DNA from: Microthrixaceae bacterium
GTDB lineage: Bacteria; Actinomycetota; Acidimicrobiia; Acidimicrobiales; Microtrichaceae
Assembly: GCA_023957995.1 (NCBI GenBank)
Contig: JAMLGK010000002.1
Location: 248,001 to 312,000, forward strand
DNA length: 64,000 bases
Reading direction: 5' to 3'
The position numbers and the translations under genes are program-made. The notes under the pieces were generated by a model. That model was given only the letters and a program-made list of their open reading frames with translations. It was not told where the DNA came from and searched no databases. Of the stretch, positions 33,613-41,798 are shown piece by piece (position 1 is the stretch's first letter; the number at the start of each line of letters is the position of its first letter).

Positions 33613-34785
33613 ATGGCGAATTTCCGCGAGTTGTTGAACGCAGCAAAGTCAGAGATCCGAGAGGTCGACCCCGCTGAGGCCGAACGCATGGTGGCCTCGG
33701 GGGCCGTTCTGCTCGACGTGCGAGAAGCCGACGAGTTCGAACAGGGAGCCGTGCCCGGGTCCGTGTTCCTTCCCAGGGGCCACCTCGAGAGCCAGGTCGA
33801 GGGCAAGGTCGCCGACAAGTCGGTGCCGGTGGTGGCGATGTGCGCCGGTGGGGTGCGCTCCGCGTTCGCTGCCAGGACGCTCCAGGAGCTCGGCTACTCC
33901 GATGTGGTGTCGATGGTGGGCGGATTCAACCGCTGGAAGGACGAGGGCCGGGAGTGGCGCGTTCCGGAGGTGCTGACACCCGAACAGCGCAACCGCTACC
34001 AGCGCCACCTCCTGCTGCCCGAGGTCGGCGAAGAAGGTCAGCAGAAGCTGCTCGGAGCCAAGGTGCTGCTGTTGGGAGCCGGTGGTCTCGGGTCCCCTGC
34101 GGCGTTGTACCTGGCGGCAGCGGGCGTCGGCACCATCGGAATCGTCGACATGGACGTGGTGGACGAGTCGAACCTGCAGCGGCAGATCCTGCACAACCTG
34201 GATCGGATCGGGGAGCGGAAGGTCGACTCGGCGAAGAAGACCCTCACCGCGCTCAACCCGGATGTGAACGTGCTCACCTTCGATGTCCGTCTCGACGCGT
34301 CGAACATCACCGACATCATCTCCCAGTTCGACATCGTCGTGGACGGTGCTGACAACTTCCCGGTGCGCTACATGCTCAACGACGCCTCGGTGAAGCTGGG
34401 CATCCCGGTGGTGCACGGCTCGATCTTCCGCTTCGAAGGTCAGGTGACGGTGTTCGATCCGCGCAACGGACCCACCTACCGGGACATGCTTCCGGAACCG
34501 CCGCCACCGGAACTGGCCCCGAGCTGCTCCGAAGCGGGCGTGCTCGGCGTGCTCCCGGGAATCGTCGGGTCCATCCAGGCGATCGAGACGATCAAGTTGA
34601 TCCTCGGGTTCGGGTCCTCGCTGGTGGGCCGGTACCTCACGTTCGACTCCCAGGACATGGAGTTCCGGGAGTTCAAGCTCCGCAAGGATCCCGAGAACCA
34701 GATCACATGGGAGAACCGGGACCGCATACAGGTGGTTCCGCTGGAGGACCACTGCATGCCGGCGCCACTCGCTGCACCCGCCTGA
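33613..34785 (+). CDS. Rhodanese-ThiF/MoeB fusion adenylyltransferase (sulfur-carrier activation)
   Basis: A 390-residue protein. Residues 15-115 are a rhodanese domain with persulfide loop VAMCAGGVRS; residues 118-380 are a MoeB/ThiF-type E1-like domain: RYQRHLLLPEVG, GAGGLGSPAALYLAAAGVG (ATP site), VDESNLQRQ, and SCSEAGVLGVLPG with the thiolating Cys. Such enzymes adenylate and sulfurate the C-terminal Gly-Gly of ThiS, MoaD or CysO for thiamin, molybdopterin or cysteine synthesis. The usual actinobacterial MoeZ has the rhodanese at the C-terminus; here it is N-terminal. The zinc CxxC motifs of MoeB are missing (TYRDMLPEPP where relatives have Cys). Confidence 0.88.
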   Translation: MANFRELLNAAKSEIREVDPAEAERMVASGAVLLDVREADEFEQGAVPGSVFLPRGHLESQVEGKVADKSVPVVAMCAGGVRSAFAARTLQELGYSDVVSMVGGFNRWKDEGREWRVPEVLTPEQRNRYQRHLLLPEVGEEGQQKLLGAKVLLLGAGGLGSPAALYLAAAGVGTIGIVDMDVVDESNLQRQILHNLDRIGERKVDSAKKTLTALNPDVNVLTFDVRLDASNITDIISQFDIVVDGADNFPVRYMLNDASVKLGIPVVHGSIFRFEGQVTVFDPRNGPTYRDMLPEPPPPELAPSCSEAGVLGVLPGIVGSIQAIETIKLILGFGSSLVGRYLTFDSQDMEFREFKLRKDPENQITWENRDRIQVVPLEDHCMPAPLAAPA

Positions 34786-34861
34786 GGCAGCGGGGCCTGA
34801 CGGGGGAGGGCCGGTCGGGACCTGTTCGTGGCTCTGCATCCTGTCGGATGCGCCTCCTAAC

Positions 34862-34957
34862 CGGCCGAACGCTCTGTCGGCCGAACGCTCTGTCGGCCCA
34901 ACGCTCTGTCGGCCCAACGCTCTGCCCGCCGAAGGTACCGTCGGCCCAACGTCCGTT
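34862..34957. repeat. Six-unit 16-bp tandem repeat
   Basis: Units start at 34862, 34878, 34894, 34910, 34926 and 34942. The first two read CGGCCGAACGCTCTGT, the next two CGGCCCAACGCTCTG plus T or C, and the last two are more diverged. Confidence 0.9.
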
Positions 34958-35074
34958 CGGTGTTCGTGGCGGCACGAGCGGCTGTGTCGAGTGCCGGGTG
35001 GCCCCCCATTCATCGACCGCGGGTGTTGCACCGGGGCCGTTTCAGCTGTATGTTCGGTGTTCGTGACGGCACGA
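34955..35074. repeat. 23-bp direct repeat pair
   Basis: GTTCGGTGTTCGTG followed by G or A and then CGGCACGA occurs at 34955-34977 and 35052-35074, with a single mismatch and starts 97 bp apart. Confidence 0.85.
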
Positions 35075-35082
35075 TCACAATC

Positions 35083-35143
35083 GCGCGAAATTCCGGATGC
35101 GCGAAGTTCCGGATGCGCCAAGTTCGGACGCGGGAAGTTCGGG
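35083..35143. repeat. Four-unit 15-16-bp tandem repeat
   Basis: Units start at 35083, 35099, 35115 and 35130: GCGCGAAATTCCGGAT, GCGCGAAGTTCCGGAT, then GCGCCAAGTTCGGAC and a degenerate GCGGGAAGTTCGGG. The array ends 32 bp before the antitoxin-like start. Confidence 0.85.
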
Positions 35144-35175
35144 AAGTGCGGAAACCGAGATGCAGGGTGACTGAG

Positions 35176-36159
35176 ATGCAGGTCCCCGGCCCGGGTGGGT
35201 CGGTGTCGGGTTCCGGGTCATCTCGCACCGCGGAGTACCGCAGCGAGCTCTCCGAGGCGCTCGAGGCCCTCGGGCTCGAGGTGGATGTCGGGGGTTCGGG
35301 TCTCGTCGCAGACGGCACGAGCGTGGATCTCGAGGTCTTCGAGCGGGCGCATCCACATCCGGGAGTGGTGGCCGAACTGGTCGGGCAGTCCGCGGAACCA
35401 GCACTGTTGGTAGCGGACCGCATCTCAGAAGCGGCGCGTCAGGTGCTCCGTGACGCCGGCTGGTCCTGGTTGGACAGGCGGGGGCACCTCCGGATCTGGA
35501 TTCCGCAGCTCCGGGTCGATGCACCCATCGGAGTGGGTCACGGCGACGCCCGCGGTACGGGGAACTCTCCCTGGACACCGGTCGGGCTCGAGATAGCGGT
35601 GCACGCGCTGATCAACCCCGATGTCGAGGTCTCGGCGAGGAGAATCGCCGCAGACACCGGTCGGAGCCCGGGAGGCACCCAGGAGATACTGGGTCGGTTC
35701 ATGGCCGAGGGTCTGATCGGATCGGCCAGCCGGCTCCCGCTCCTGCCGGACCTGTTCTGGGAGACCTCGTCGCACTGGCCCGACGACGGCTGGTTGCCCC
35801 TCACCGTCGACATCGTCGAAGCGGCGCGGGTCGCCGGGCCGGGAGAGTTGGTGCGCGTCGATGAGCGGGCTGCGACCCTCGGTGGCGCCCGCATCGCTGC
35901 TGCCGCGGACCTACCGGCGCGCTGCTACGTGGGCAAGCAGGGGCTACGTCGTCTCCGCGCCCTGCAGCCGAGCGACGCCGAACCGTCCACGTTCGTGAGA
36001 TCGCCGCCCCTTCAGTGGATCCCCGAGCTGGAGGGGTTCGATCCCGACGAGGACCATCCGTGGCGGGTGGCGCACCCCATGATCTGTGCGCTTCGTCTGG
36101 GGGCGGACCGGTCGCGTGGACGCGAGATAGTCGAGGACTGGGGAGTGGTTCCCGGTTGA
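35176..36159 (+). CDS. AbiEi-like antitoxin/transcriptional regulator
   Basis: A 327-residue protein paired with an AbiEii-like nucleotidyltransferase. The N-terminal 130 residues look like a nuclease-fold-derived domain (PALLVADRISEAARQVL, then WSWLDRRGHLRIW), the middle is a winged-helix candidate (SARRIAADTGRSPGGTQEIL, about residues 155-190), and the C-terminal part is of unknown fold. This arrangement is seen in AbiEi-type regulators of type IV toxin-antitoxin systems. ATG 35176 is chosen; a GTG at 35167 is possible. The stop overlaps the toxin start (TTGA). The repeat-rich upstream region is a plausible autoregulatory target. Confidence 0.6.
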   Translation: MQVPGPGGSVSGSGSSRTAEYRSELSEALEALGLEVDVGGSGLVADGTSVDLEVFERAHPHPGVVAELVGQSAEPALLVADRISEAARQVLRDAGWSWLDRRGHLRIWIPQLRVDAPIGVGHGDARGTGNSPWTPVGLEIAVHALINPDVEVSARRIAADTGRSPGGTQEILGRFMAEGLIGSASRLPLLPDLFWETSSHWPDDGWLPLTVDIVEAARVAGPGELVRVDERAATLGGARIAAAADLPARCYVGKQGLRRLRALQPSDAEPSTFVRSPPLQWIPELEGFDPDEDHPWRVAHPMICALRLGADRSRGREIVEDWGVVPG

Positions 36160-36926
36160 ACGCTGAACCGGCGACACACGTGCCCGTGGTGATGCTGACC
36201 GGCCGGCCCGGAGGTACCACCCACCTGTCGGTCGACGCCCTGGCACAGTTGCCCGCTGAGCTTCGACTCATCGGAGGACTGGCGGTGTTGTGCAGGGTGG
36301 GCGTGCCACACCGGGCAACCGTGGACCTCGATGCGTTGACCCGCAACCTGGAGCACTTCGATCCGGTGCTCCAACGACTGGCGCTCAGTGCCACCGGTGG
36401 TGGTCAGTACGTGATGCCCGGTCGGCTCGATCTGGACGTGATCGATGTTGCCCCGGGATCCGCAGCCGAACTGCTCGCCCAACTCGAGGCAGCGGGTCCC
36501 CTGAGCGATCTGGAGATGAACGTGATTGCCCACACCTGGGCCCACGACACCGCAGAACCGGTGTCGATCACGGTGGTGGACGAGCACGGGGTGCCGCTCG
36601 TGTCGGGAGTCGAACGGCTGGTGGCCTCCACCGCGGGCCTCATCGCGATGAAGGCGACCACCGCGCCGCTGCGCGCCTCGTCACGCCCTGAGAAGAGGGC
36701 GAGCGATCTCTACGACCTGGCCCGGCTCCTGGTGGGCGGCTCGGGGGTGGCCGGCCTGTCGGAGGCCCCCGCAGGTCTGCGCGAGCGCGTGTTGGTGCAC
36801 CTGTCGGAGTGGTTCATCGATCCCCGGGGGCGGGACCGGACCTTCCGCGAGGTGCGCCGCTTCGACGAGGTCCGACTCGATCTCGACGAGGTGGCCGGAG
36901 CGGTCGAGGACCTCGACGACCTCTGA
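36156..36926 (+). CDS. AbiEii-like nucleotidyltransferase toxin
   Basis: A 256-residue member of the AbiEii/MenT nucleotidyltransferase family. The core motif is LIGGLAVLCRVGVPHRATVDLDALT (Gly-Gly followed by Asp-x-Asp, about residues 40-64), LDLDVIDV supplies the third acidic residue, and KRASDLYDLARLL (about 178-190) is the family Lys/Asp motif. AbiEii proteins bind GTP and MenT relatives block tRNA by adding nucleotides; the target here is unknown. TTG 36156 overlaps the antitoxin-like stop; GTG or ATG codons shortly downstream are alternatives. It is convergent with the methyltransferase. Confidence 0.75.
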   Translation: MNAEPATHVPVVMLTGRPGGTTHLSVDALAQLPAELRLIGGLAVLCRVGVPHRATVDLDALTRNLEHFDPVLQRLALSATGGGQYVMPGRLDLDVIDVAPGSAAELLAQLEAAGPLSDLEMNVIAHTWAHDTAEPVSITVVDEHGVPLVSGVERLVASTAGLIAMKATTAPLRASSRPEKRASDLYDLARLLVGGSGVAGLSEAPAGLRERVLVHLSEWFIDPRGRDRTFREVRRFDEVRLDLDEVAGAVEDLDDL

Positions 36927-36950
36927 GCCGGTTCGACGGCCGGGACGGGC

Positions 36951-36978
36951 CCTGAGGGGTCGTCCGTCGGGCCTCAGG
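36951..36978. terminator. Candidate bidirectional hairpin between convergent genes
   Basis: CCTGAGG (36951-36957) pairs with CCTCAGG (36972-36978), 14-nt loop, between the toxin-like stop and the methyltransferase stop. No U-run, so termination strength is uncertain. Confidence 0.3.
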
Positions 36979-37912
36979 AGCCGGGGGTGTTGGGTGTTTG
37001 TCCACCGCCCGGTCGCAGTCGGCGCGCGGCGGACCTGACCCGGGCGACCGCCCGGGGGAGGTGGCGCCGTCGCAGGGCGATGCTCCAGTGCGCGTCCTCG
37101 AGGCGCTCCTCGATCATTCGCAGGCGCACCCTCAACTGTTCGTTCTCTGCTTGAAGCCTGCTCACGTCGACCGCTGCGGCGCCCGAATCGACCCCGTCGG
37201 GGGAGGGCGAGGCGAACCGGCTGACGTTGTCGGGCGCGGTTTCGGTCGGCGTGGCCACGACGACGAACTGATAGGTGCTCGAATCGACATCGGCGATCGC
37301 CGCCTCCATCACGGCCTCGCTCTGCGCCATCGCAGATGCCATCGGTGCGAGTTCGCTCTGCAGTGCACCCTTGGTGGTTCGCTCGAGCCGCTCGATCTGC
37401 CAGCGGCAGCTGTCGAACAGTTCGAGGACCGAGCGCCTGTCGAACAGCCGCAGATGGGTGCTGTCCAGTAGACCGGAGTTCTGGTAGCGCCACTGCCCAC
37501 CGAGGAGCATCAGCCGCACATCGGCATGTGTGACGTTGGGAATCGAAGCGACCAGGTAGCCGCCGTCGTTGAGATGGGAACGAAGTGCCCCGAGGACGAT
37601 CTCAGGTCGGGCCAGGTGCTCCAGAACATCTCCGAGCACGATCCTGTCGAACCTCGCGCTGCCGACGAGATCCGCCAGCGCGGTGTGTTCGAGGTTCGCG
37701 ACATGCACGTCCGAGGCGAACCGTCTCGCCGACTCCGCTGCGGAGGGGTCGATCTCGACCGCGGTGATCCGGCTCCCCGAATCCGCCAGCCGGCGGGTGA
37801 CGTGGCCGGCCCCGCAACCCAGCTCCAACACGTCGTGGGCGCCGCCGGCGAGAATGACAGCCATCTCCTGGCTGTCGTTCGGTAGCTCGGCATCGGGGAT
37901 GGCCGCATTCAT
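36974..37912 (-). CDS. Class I SAM-dependent methyltransferase with C-terminal coiled coil
   Basis: A 312-residue protein. The SAM-binding domain (about 25-190) has VLELGCGAGHVTRRLAD, TAVEIDPSA, FDRIVLGDVLEHL and GGYLVASIPNVTH, a UbiG-like pattern often found in polysaccharide clusters. Residues 240-275 form a short coiled coil (VSRLQAENEQLRVRLRMIEERL), followed by a basic, Arg-rich tail, which suggests membrane or complex association. ATG 37912 fits the -10 element TACCGT 7 nt upstream. It is divergent from rmlA and marks the left edge of the polysaccharide locus. Confidence 0.85.
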   Translation of the reverse strand: MNAAIPDAELPNDSQEMAVILAGGAHDVLELGCGAGHVTRRLADSGSRITAVEIDPSAAESARRFASDVHVANLEHTALADLVGSARFDRIVLGDVLEHLARPEIVLGALRSHLNDGGYLVASIPNVTHADVRLMLLGGQWRYQNSGLLDSTHLRLFDRRSVLELFDSCRWQIERLERTTKGALQSELAPMASAMAQSEAVMEAAIADVDSSTYQFVVVATPTETAPDNVSRFASPSPDGVDSGAAAVDVSRLQAENEQLRVRLRMIEERLEDAHWSIALRRRHLPRAVARVRSAARRLRPGGGQTPNTPGS

Positions 37913-37919
37913 TGCCCGC

Positions 37920-37925
37920 ACGGTA
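37920..37925 (-). promoter_or_regulatory. -10 element (TACCGT), leaderless-type, for the methyltransferase
   Basis: On the minus strand TACCGT ends 7 nt before ATG 37912. Confidence 0.45.
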
Positions 37926-38027
37926 GTGCCGCTCGGAACGCCTGTCGGAGTCGCGCCGATCCCGGCGGATGCCGTTTCAGTTACCGGCTTTGGTGGGGAT
38001 CCTGCTTCACGCTGGTAGAAAAGCGGG

Positions 38028-39134
38028 GTGAAAGGTCTGATCCTCTCCGGTGGCGCCGGCACGCGGCTGCGTCCGATCACCCACACCAGCGCCAAGCAAC
38101 TGGTGCCCGTCGCCAACAAGCCGATCCTGTTCTATGGGATCGAGGACATGGTCGCTGCGGGGATCACCGAGATCGGGATCATCACCGGGGAGACCGGGGC
38201 GGAGGTCCGCGAGGCGGTGGGTGACGGCTCGAGCTTCGGCGCGGAGATCACCTACATAGCCCAGGAGGAACCGCTGGGCCTGGCGCACTGCGTGCTCATA
38301 GCGAAGAGCTTCCTCGGCGACGACGACTTCGTCATGTACCTCGGCGACAACATGCTCCAGCAGGGTCTGGAGGGGTTCGTGTCACGCTTCGAGCTCGACC
38401 GTGCAGAGGCCGCGGCGCAGCGTCTGGACGGGGCGGTTGCGGACCCGTCGGCCCAGATCCTCCTCTGTGAGGTGTCGGATCCGCAGCGATTCGGTGTGGC
38501 CGAACTCGATGCCGACGGCCATGTGTCAAAGCTGGTGGAGAAGCCGGAGCAGCCCAGGAGCAACCTCGCACTGGTGGGCGTCTACCTGTTCACCCCCGCG
38601 ATCCACGAAGCGGTGGAGGCCATCGAGCCCTCCGAGCGCGGAGAGCTCGAGATCACCGATGCGATCCAGTGGCTCATAGACAACGGTCACCGGGTTCGAC
38701 ACGACGTGCTGGACGGTTGGTGGCTCGACACGGGCAAGAAGGACCCACTGCTCGAGAGCAACCGTAGGGTGTTGGAGACGATCGAGACCCGCATCGATGG
38801 CGAGGTCGACGAGCGATCCCAGATCGACGGCCGGGTGATCGTCGAGGCCGGGGCCAGGGTGATCGACTCCCGGATCCAGGGACCAGCGATGATCGGGCCC
38901 GGAACGACGGTCGAGCGTTCCTACGTCGGGCCGTTCACCGCTGTGGCCGAGGACTGCATGCTGCGGGACTCGGAGGTGGAACACTCCGTGATCCTCCGAC
39001 GCGCCACGATCGAAGGAGTGCCGAGACTGACCGACTCCCTGGTGGGTCGCGACACACAGGTGAGGAGGAGCAAGCAGCGCCCCTCCGGAACGCGGTTGAT
39101 GATCGGCGACGACTGCAGCGTCGACCTCGAATAG
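38028..39134 (+). CDS. rmlA: Glucose-1-phosphate thymidylyltransferase, long form
   Basis: A 368-residue nucleotidyltransferase producing dTDP-glucose, first step to dTDP-rhamnose. The catalytic domain (1-240) has LILSGGAGTRLRPITHTSAKQLVPVANKP, GDNMLQQGL, VEKPEQPRSNLALVGVYLF and GWWLDTGKKDPLL. Residues 250-368 form a left-handed beta-helix, as in the StrD-like long forms rather than the ~290-residue RmlA. GTG start; TAGAAA 6 nt upstream is a poor -10 match. Together with rmlC, rmlB and rmlD it provides a full dTDP-L-rhamnose pathway on one strand. Confidence 0.9.
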   Translation: MKGLILSGGAGTRLRPITHTSAKQLVPVANKPILFYGIEDMVAAGITEIGIITGETGAEVREAVGDGSSFGAEITYIAQEEPLGLAHCVLIAKSFLGDDDFVMYLGDNMLQQGLEGFVSRFELDRAEAAAQRLDGAVADPSAQILLCEVSDPQRFGVAELDADGHVSKLVEKPEQPRSNLALVGVYLFTPAIHEAVEAIEPSERGELEITDAIQWLIDNGHRVRHDVLDGWWLDTGKKDPLLESNRRVLETIETRIDGEVDERSQIDGRVIVEAGARVIDSRIQGPAMIGPGTTVERSYVGPFTAVAEDCMLRDSEVEHSVILRRATIEGVPRLTDSLVGRDTQVRRSKQRPSGTRLMIGDDCSVDLE

Positions 39135-39277
39135 GACGGGGCAGCAGGTTCCCCGCCCGTGGGGTGCGAGCCGTGTTCCGCCCGAGCATGCAAGATGTAC
39201 CGGGTACGGAAATCGAAAACGGGTGACCCGCCGGAGATCCGGTGGCGTTCGCCGCAGGACTGGAGCAGAGAGTGTCT

Positions 39278-39847
39278 ATGGCCGAGGTGACTCCGTCGGA
39301 GTTGATCGAAGGTGTGCTGCTGGTGCGGCCCCGCGTGTTCGGGGACGACCGCGGGTACTTCGTGGAGACCTACCGGCGGGAGTGGATCCCGGGCGGACGG
39401 GAGATGATCCAGTCCAACCGGGGAAACCGCGTCGCCGGCTGTGTGGTGGGTCTGCACTACCACCTGCACCAGGCCGACTACTGGTACGTGCCTTTCGGTC
39501 ACGCACGGGTGGTTCTGCACGACCTGCGGGAGGGGAGCCCGACCGACGGCAGGACCGAGATGCTCGACCTGGGTGAGATCGACGGTGCACCCAACGAGCA
39601 CCTCTGTGTGTACATTCCCCCGGGCGTGGCGCACGGCTTCTCCAGCATCACCGACATGGCGATCACCTATCTGGTGGACGGTTACTACAACCCGGCCGAC
39701 GAGCTGGGGGTCGCATGGGACGATCCCGCGATCGGAGCCGACTGGGGCATCCAAGGGGATCCGGTGCTCTCGGAGCGGGACCGTGCGAACCCGACCCGTG
39801 CTGCCATCGATCCGGCCCGCAGGCCCCACGCGGCGCTGCGAAGCTGA
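39278..39847 (+). CDS. rmlC: dTDP-4-dehydrorhamnose 3,5-epimerase-family cupin (divergent)
   Basis: A 189-residue cupin of the RmlC family. Conserved features include FGDDRGYFVETYRREW, GLHYHLHQ (catalytic-position His), PPGVAHGF, YLVDGYYNPADELGVAWDDP and the closing LSERDRANP. The Arg and Lys that flank the active site in typical RmlC (before GLHYQ and in the AQGK segment) are replaced: VVGLHYH and QADYWYV. It may act on another product or rely on different residues. It is the only such gene in the rml group, so it is the best candidate for the epimerase step. The 143-bp gap upstream may contain its own promoter. Confidence 0.8.
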   Translation: MAEVTPSELIEGVLLVRPRVFGDDRGYFVETYRREWIPGGREMIQSNRGNRVAGCVVGLHYHLHQADYWYVPFGHARVVLHDLREGSPTDGRTEMLDLGEIDGAPNEHLCVYIPPGVAHGFSSITDMAITYLVDGYYNPADELGVAWDDPAIGADWGIQGDPVLSERDRANPTRAAIDPARRPHAALRS

Positions 39848-39863
39848 TGACCGGGTCGAAGCC

Positions 39864-40832
39864 ATGAGGATCCTCGTCACCGGTGGTGCCGGGTTCATCG
39901 GTTCCAACTACGTGCACCATCTGCTCGCCCACACCGATGACAGCGTGACGGTGCTGGACGCCCTCACCTACGCGGGCTGCAGGAGAACGCTCGAGGATCT
40001 CGATGACGATCCGCGATTCACATTCGTCCATGGCGACATCTGTGATCGCGAGACGGTCCTGTCGGCCATGGCGGGCCACGACGCGGTCGTGCACTTCGCG
40101 GCCGAGAGCCATGTCGACCGTTCGCTGCTCGACCCCGACGTGTTCGTCCGGACGAATTGCATGGGCACCAACGTGCTGTGCGACGTGGCGGTCCAGTTGG
40201 AGGTGCAGCGCTTCGTGCACATCTCGACCGACGAGGTGTACGGGTCGATCGAGGAGGGCTCGTTCGCCGAGACCGACCCGCTGGCCCCGCGTTCGCCCTA
40301 CAGCGCGGCCAAGGCGGGTTCGGACCTGATCGCCCTGGCGTACCACGAGACCCATGCACTCCCCGTGCTGGTGACGCGTTCGTCCAACCAGTTCGGACCG
40401 CACCAGTTCCCCGAGAAGCTCATCCCGTTCTTCGTGACCAACCTGCTCGACGGACAACAGGTGCCTCTCTACGGGGACGGCATGAACATCCGCGACTGGC
40501 TGTTCGTGCGCGACAACTGCGCAGGCGTCGACCTGGTGCTCCGCCGGGGTGAGGTCGGTGAGATCTACAACATCGGCGGCGGGAACGAACGGACCAACCG
40601 CGACATCACCGACCGCCTGCTCGGAATGCTCGACAGGGATGAGGACTCGGTCACCTACGTGGAGGACCGCCTGGGTCACGACCGTCGCTACTCGATCACC
40701 TCGGAGAAGATCCGCTCCCTCGGATGGTCACCCGAGGTCGATTTCGAGGACGCCCTCGCCGAGACGGTTGCGTTCTACCGGGACAACCGGGACTGGTGGG
40801 AACCCCTCAAGTCGAGGGTCCGCAACAGGTGA
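39864..40832 (+). CDS. rmlB: dTDP-glucose 4,6-dehydratase
   Basis: A 322-residue extended SDR converting dTDP-glucose to the 4-keto-6-deoxy sugar. Seen: VTGGAGFIGSNYVHHLL (NAD site), HFAAESHVDRSL, STDEVYGS with the catalytic Thr-Asp-Glu triad, YSAAKAGSDLI (Tyr/Lys), TRSSNQFGPHQFPEKLIP and YNIGGGNERTNRDIT. Length and motifs are canonical. Start ATG 39864 lies 16 bp after rmlC. Confidence 0.95.
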   Translation: MRILVTGGAGFIGSNYVHHLLAHTDDSVTVLDALTYAGCRRTLEDLDDDPRFTFVHGDICDRETVLSAMAGHDAVVHFAAESHVDRSLLDPDVFVRTNCMGTNVLCDVAVQLEVQRFVHISTDEVYGSIEEGSFAETDPLAPRSPYSAAKAGSDLIALAYHETHALPVLVTRSSNQFGPHQFPEKLIPFFVTNLLDGQQVPLYGDGMNIRDWLFVRDNCAGVDLVLRRGEVGEIYNIGGGNERTNRDITDRLLGMLDRDEDSVTYVEDRLGHDRRYSITSEKIRSLGWSPEVDFEDALAETVAFYRDNRDWWEPLKSRVRNR

Positions 40833-40853
40833 GGTGCCGATCGTGAGCCTGCG

Positions 40854-41708
40854 ATGAGGATTCTGGTCACAGGGTGCCGGGGCCAGCTGGGCAGCGAACT
40901 GATGGCGCTTCTCGACGCAGCGGACCAGCACGAGGTGTTGGGGGTGGATCTGCCGGAGGTGGATCTCACGGACCGGGACGCGTCGTTGTCGTTGGTCACA
41001 CAATGGCGACCCGACGTGGTGATCCACGCGGCTGCCTTCACCGCCGTGGATGCGTGCGAGGCCCAACCCGAGCTGGCATACGCAGCCAACTGCGGCGCAA
41101 CACGGTTCCTGGCCGACGGTGCTCGTCGCGTCGGAGCCCACGTGGTGTACCTGAGCACCGACTACGTCTTCGACGGCTCCAAGGCGAGTCCCTACCTCGA
41201 ATGGGACCAGCCGGCTCCGCAGTCGGTCTACGGAGCCACCAAGCTGGGCGGAGAGCTCGAGATCGACCCCGGCTGGAGCATTGCACGCACCTCGTGGGTG
41301 TGCGGTTTCCACGGCAACAACATGGTCAAGACACTTCTCGGCCTGGCCGCGGGTGACGGTGAGGTCCGTTTCGTAGATGACCAGCGAGGCCACCCGACCT
41401 TCGCCGCCGACCTCGCGGTGATGGTCCTCAAACTGGCCGTCGAGCGCGTGCCGGGGGTGTTCCACACGACCAACCAGGGTGCTGTGAGCTGGTACGGGTT
41501 CGCCAGGGAGGTGTTCGGCGCGGCCGGAGCGGACCCGGATCGGGTGCAACCGATCTCCACGGCCGAGCTCGACCCGCCGCGACCCGCCAAGCGCCCTGCC
41601 AACTCGGTGTTGGACAACCTGGCCTGGCGCCTGCACGGGTTCTCACCGAGCCGGGAATTCCGGGAGCCACTGGCCGAGCTGGTCACCCGCTTGGCGACGG
41701 AGGGCTGA
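40854..41708 (+). CDS. rmlD: dTDP-4-dehydrorhamnose reductase
   Basis: A 284-residue SDR that completes dTDP-L-rhamnose. Seen: LVTGCRGQLGSELM, VIHAAAFTAVDACE, STDYVFDG, QSVYGATKLGGELEI (Tyr/Lys), RTSWVCGFHGNNMVKTLL, DDQRGHPTFAADLA and RPANSVLDN. All RmlD hallmarks are intact. It follows rmlB by 21 bp. Confidence 0.95.
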   Translation: MRILVTGCRGQLGSELMALLDAADQHEVLGVDLPEVDLTDRDASLSLVTQWRPDVVIHAAAFTAVDACEAQPELAYAANCGATRFLADGARRVGAHVVYLSTDYVFDGSKASPYLEWDQPAPQSVYGATKLGGELEIDPGWSIARTSWVCGFHGNNMVKTLLGLAAGDGEVRFVDDQRGHPTFAADLAVMVLKLAVERVPGVFHTTNQGAVSWYGFAREVFGAAGADPDRVQPISTAELDPPRPAKRPANSVLDNLAWRLHGFSPSREFREPLAELVTRLATEG

Positions 41709-41798
41709 TCACCCGGGAAGGGCAACGGTTCTTCGGTTGGGGTACGGAGACGTGGCAGACTTCTCAACCCATGTCCGCCTCCGTCGCCACTCGCTGAG

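Larger units (their letters stand above)
34786..35175. other. 390-bp repeat-rich region before the AbiE-like pair
   Basis: This gap contains no supported gene. It holds a six-unit 16-bp tandem array (34862-34957), two copies of a 23-bp direct repeat (34955-34977 and 35052-35074), and a second array of four 15-16-bp units (35083-35143). The arrays and their position suggest a control region for the downstream pair. Confidence 0.7.

Noticed and set aside
34862..35143. Possible CRISPR arrays before the AbiE-like pair
   Set aside because: Units of 16 bp directly abut one another and have no spacers; they are simple tandem repeats.
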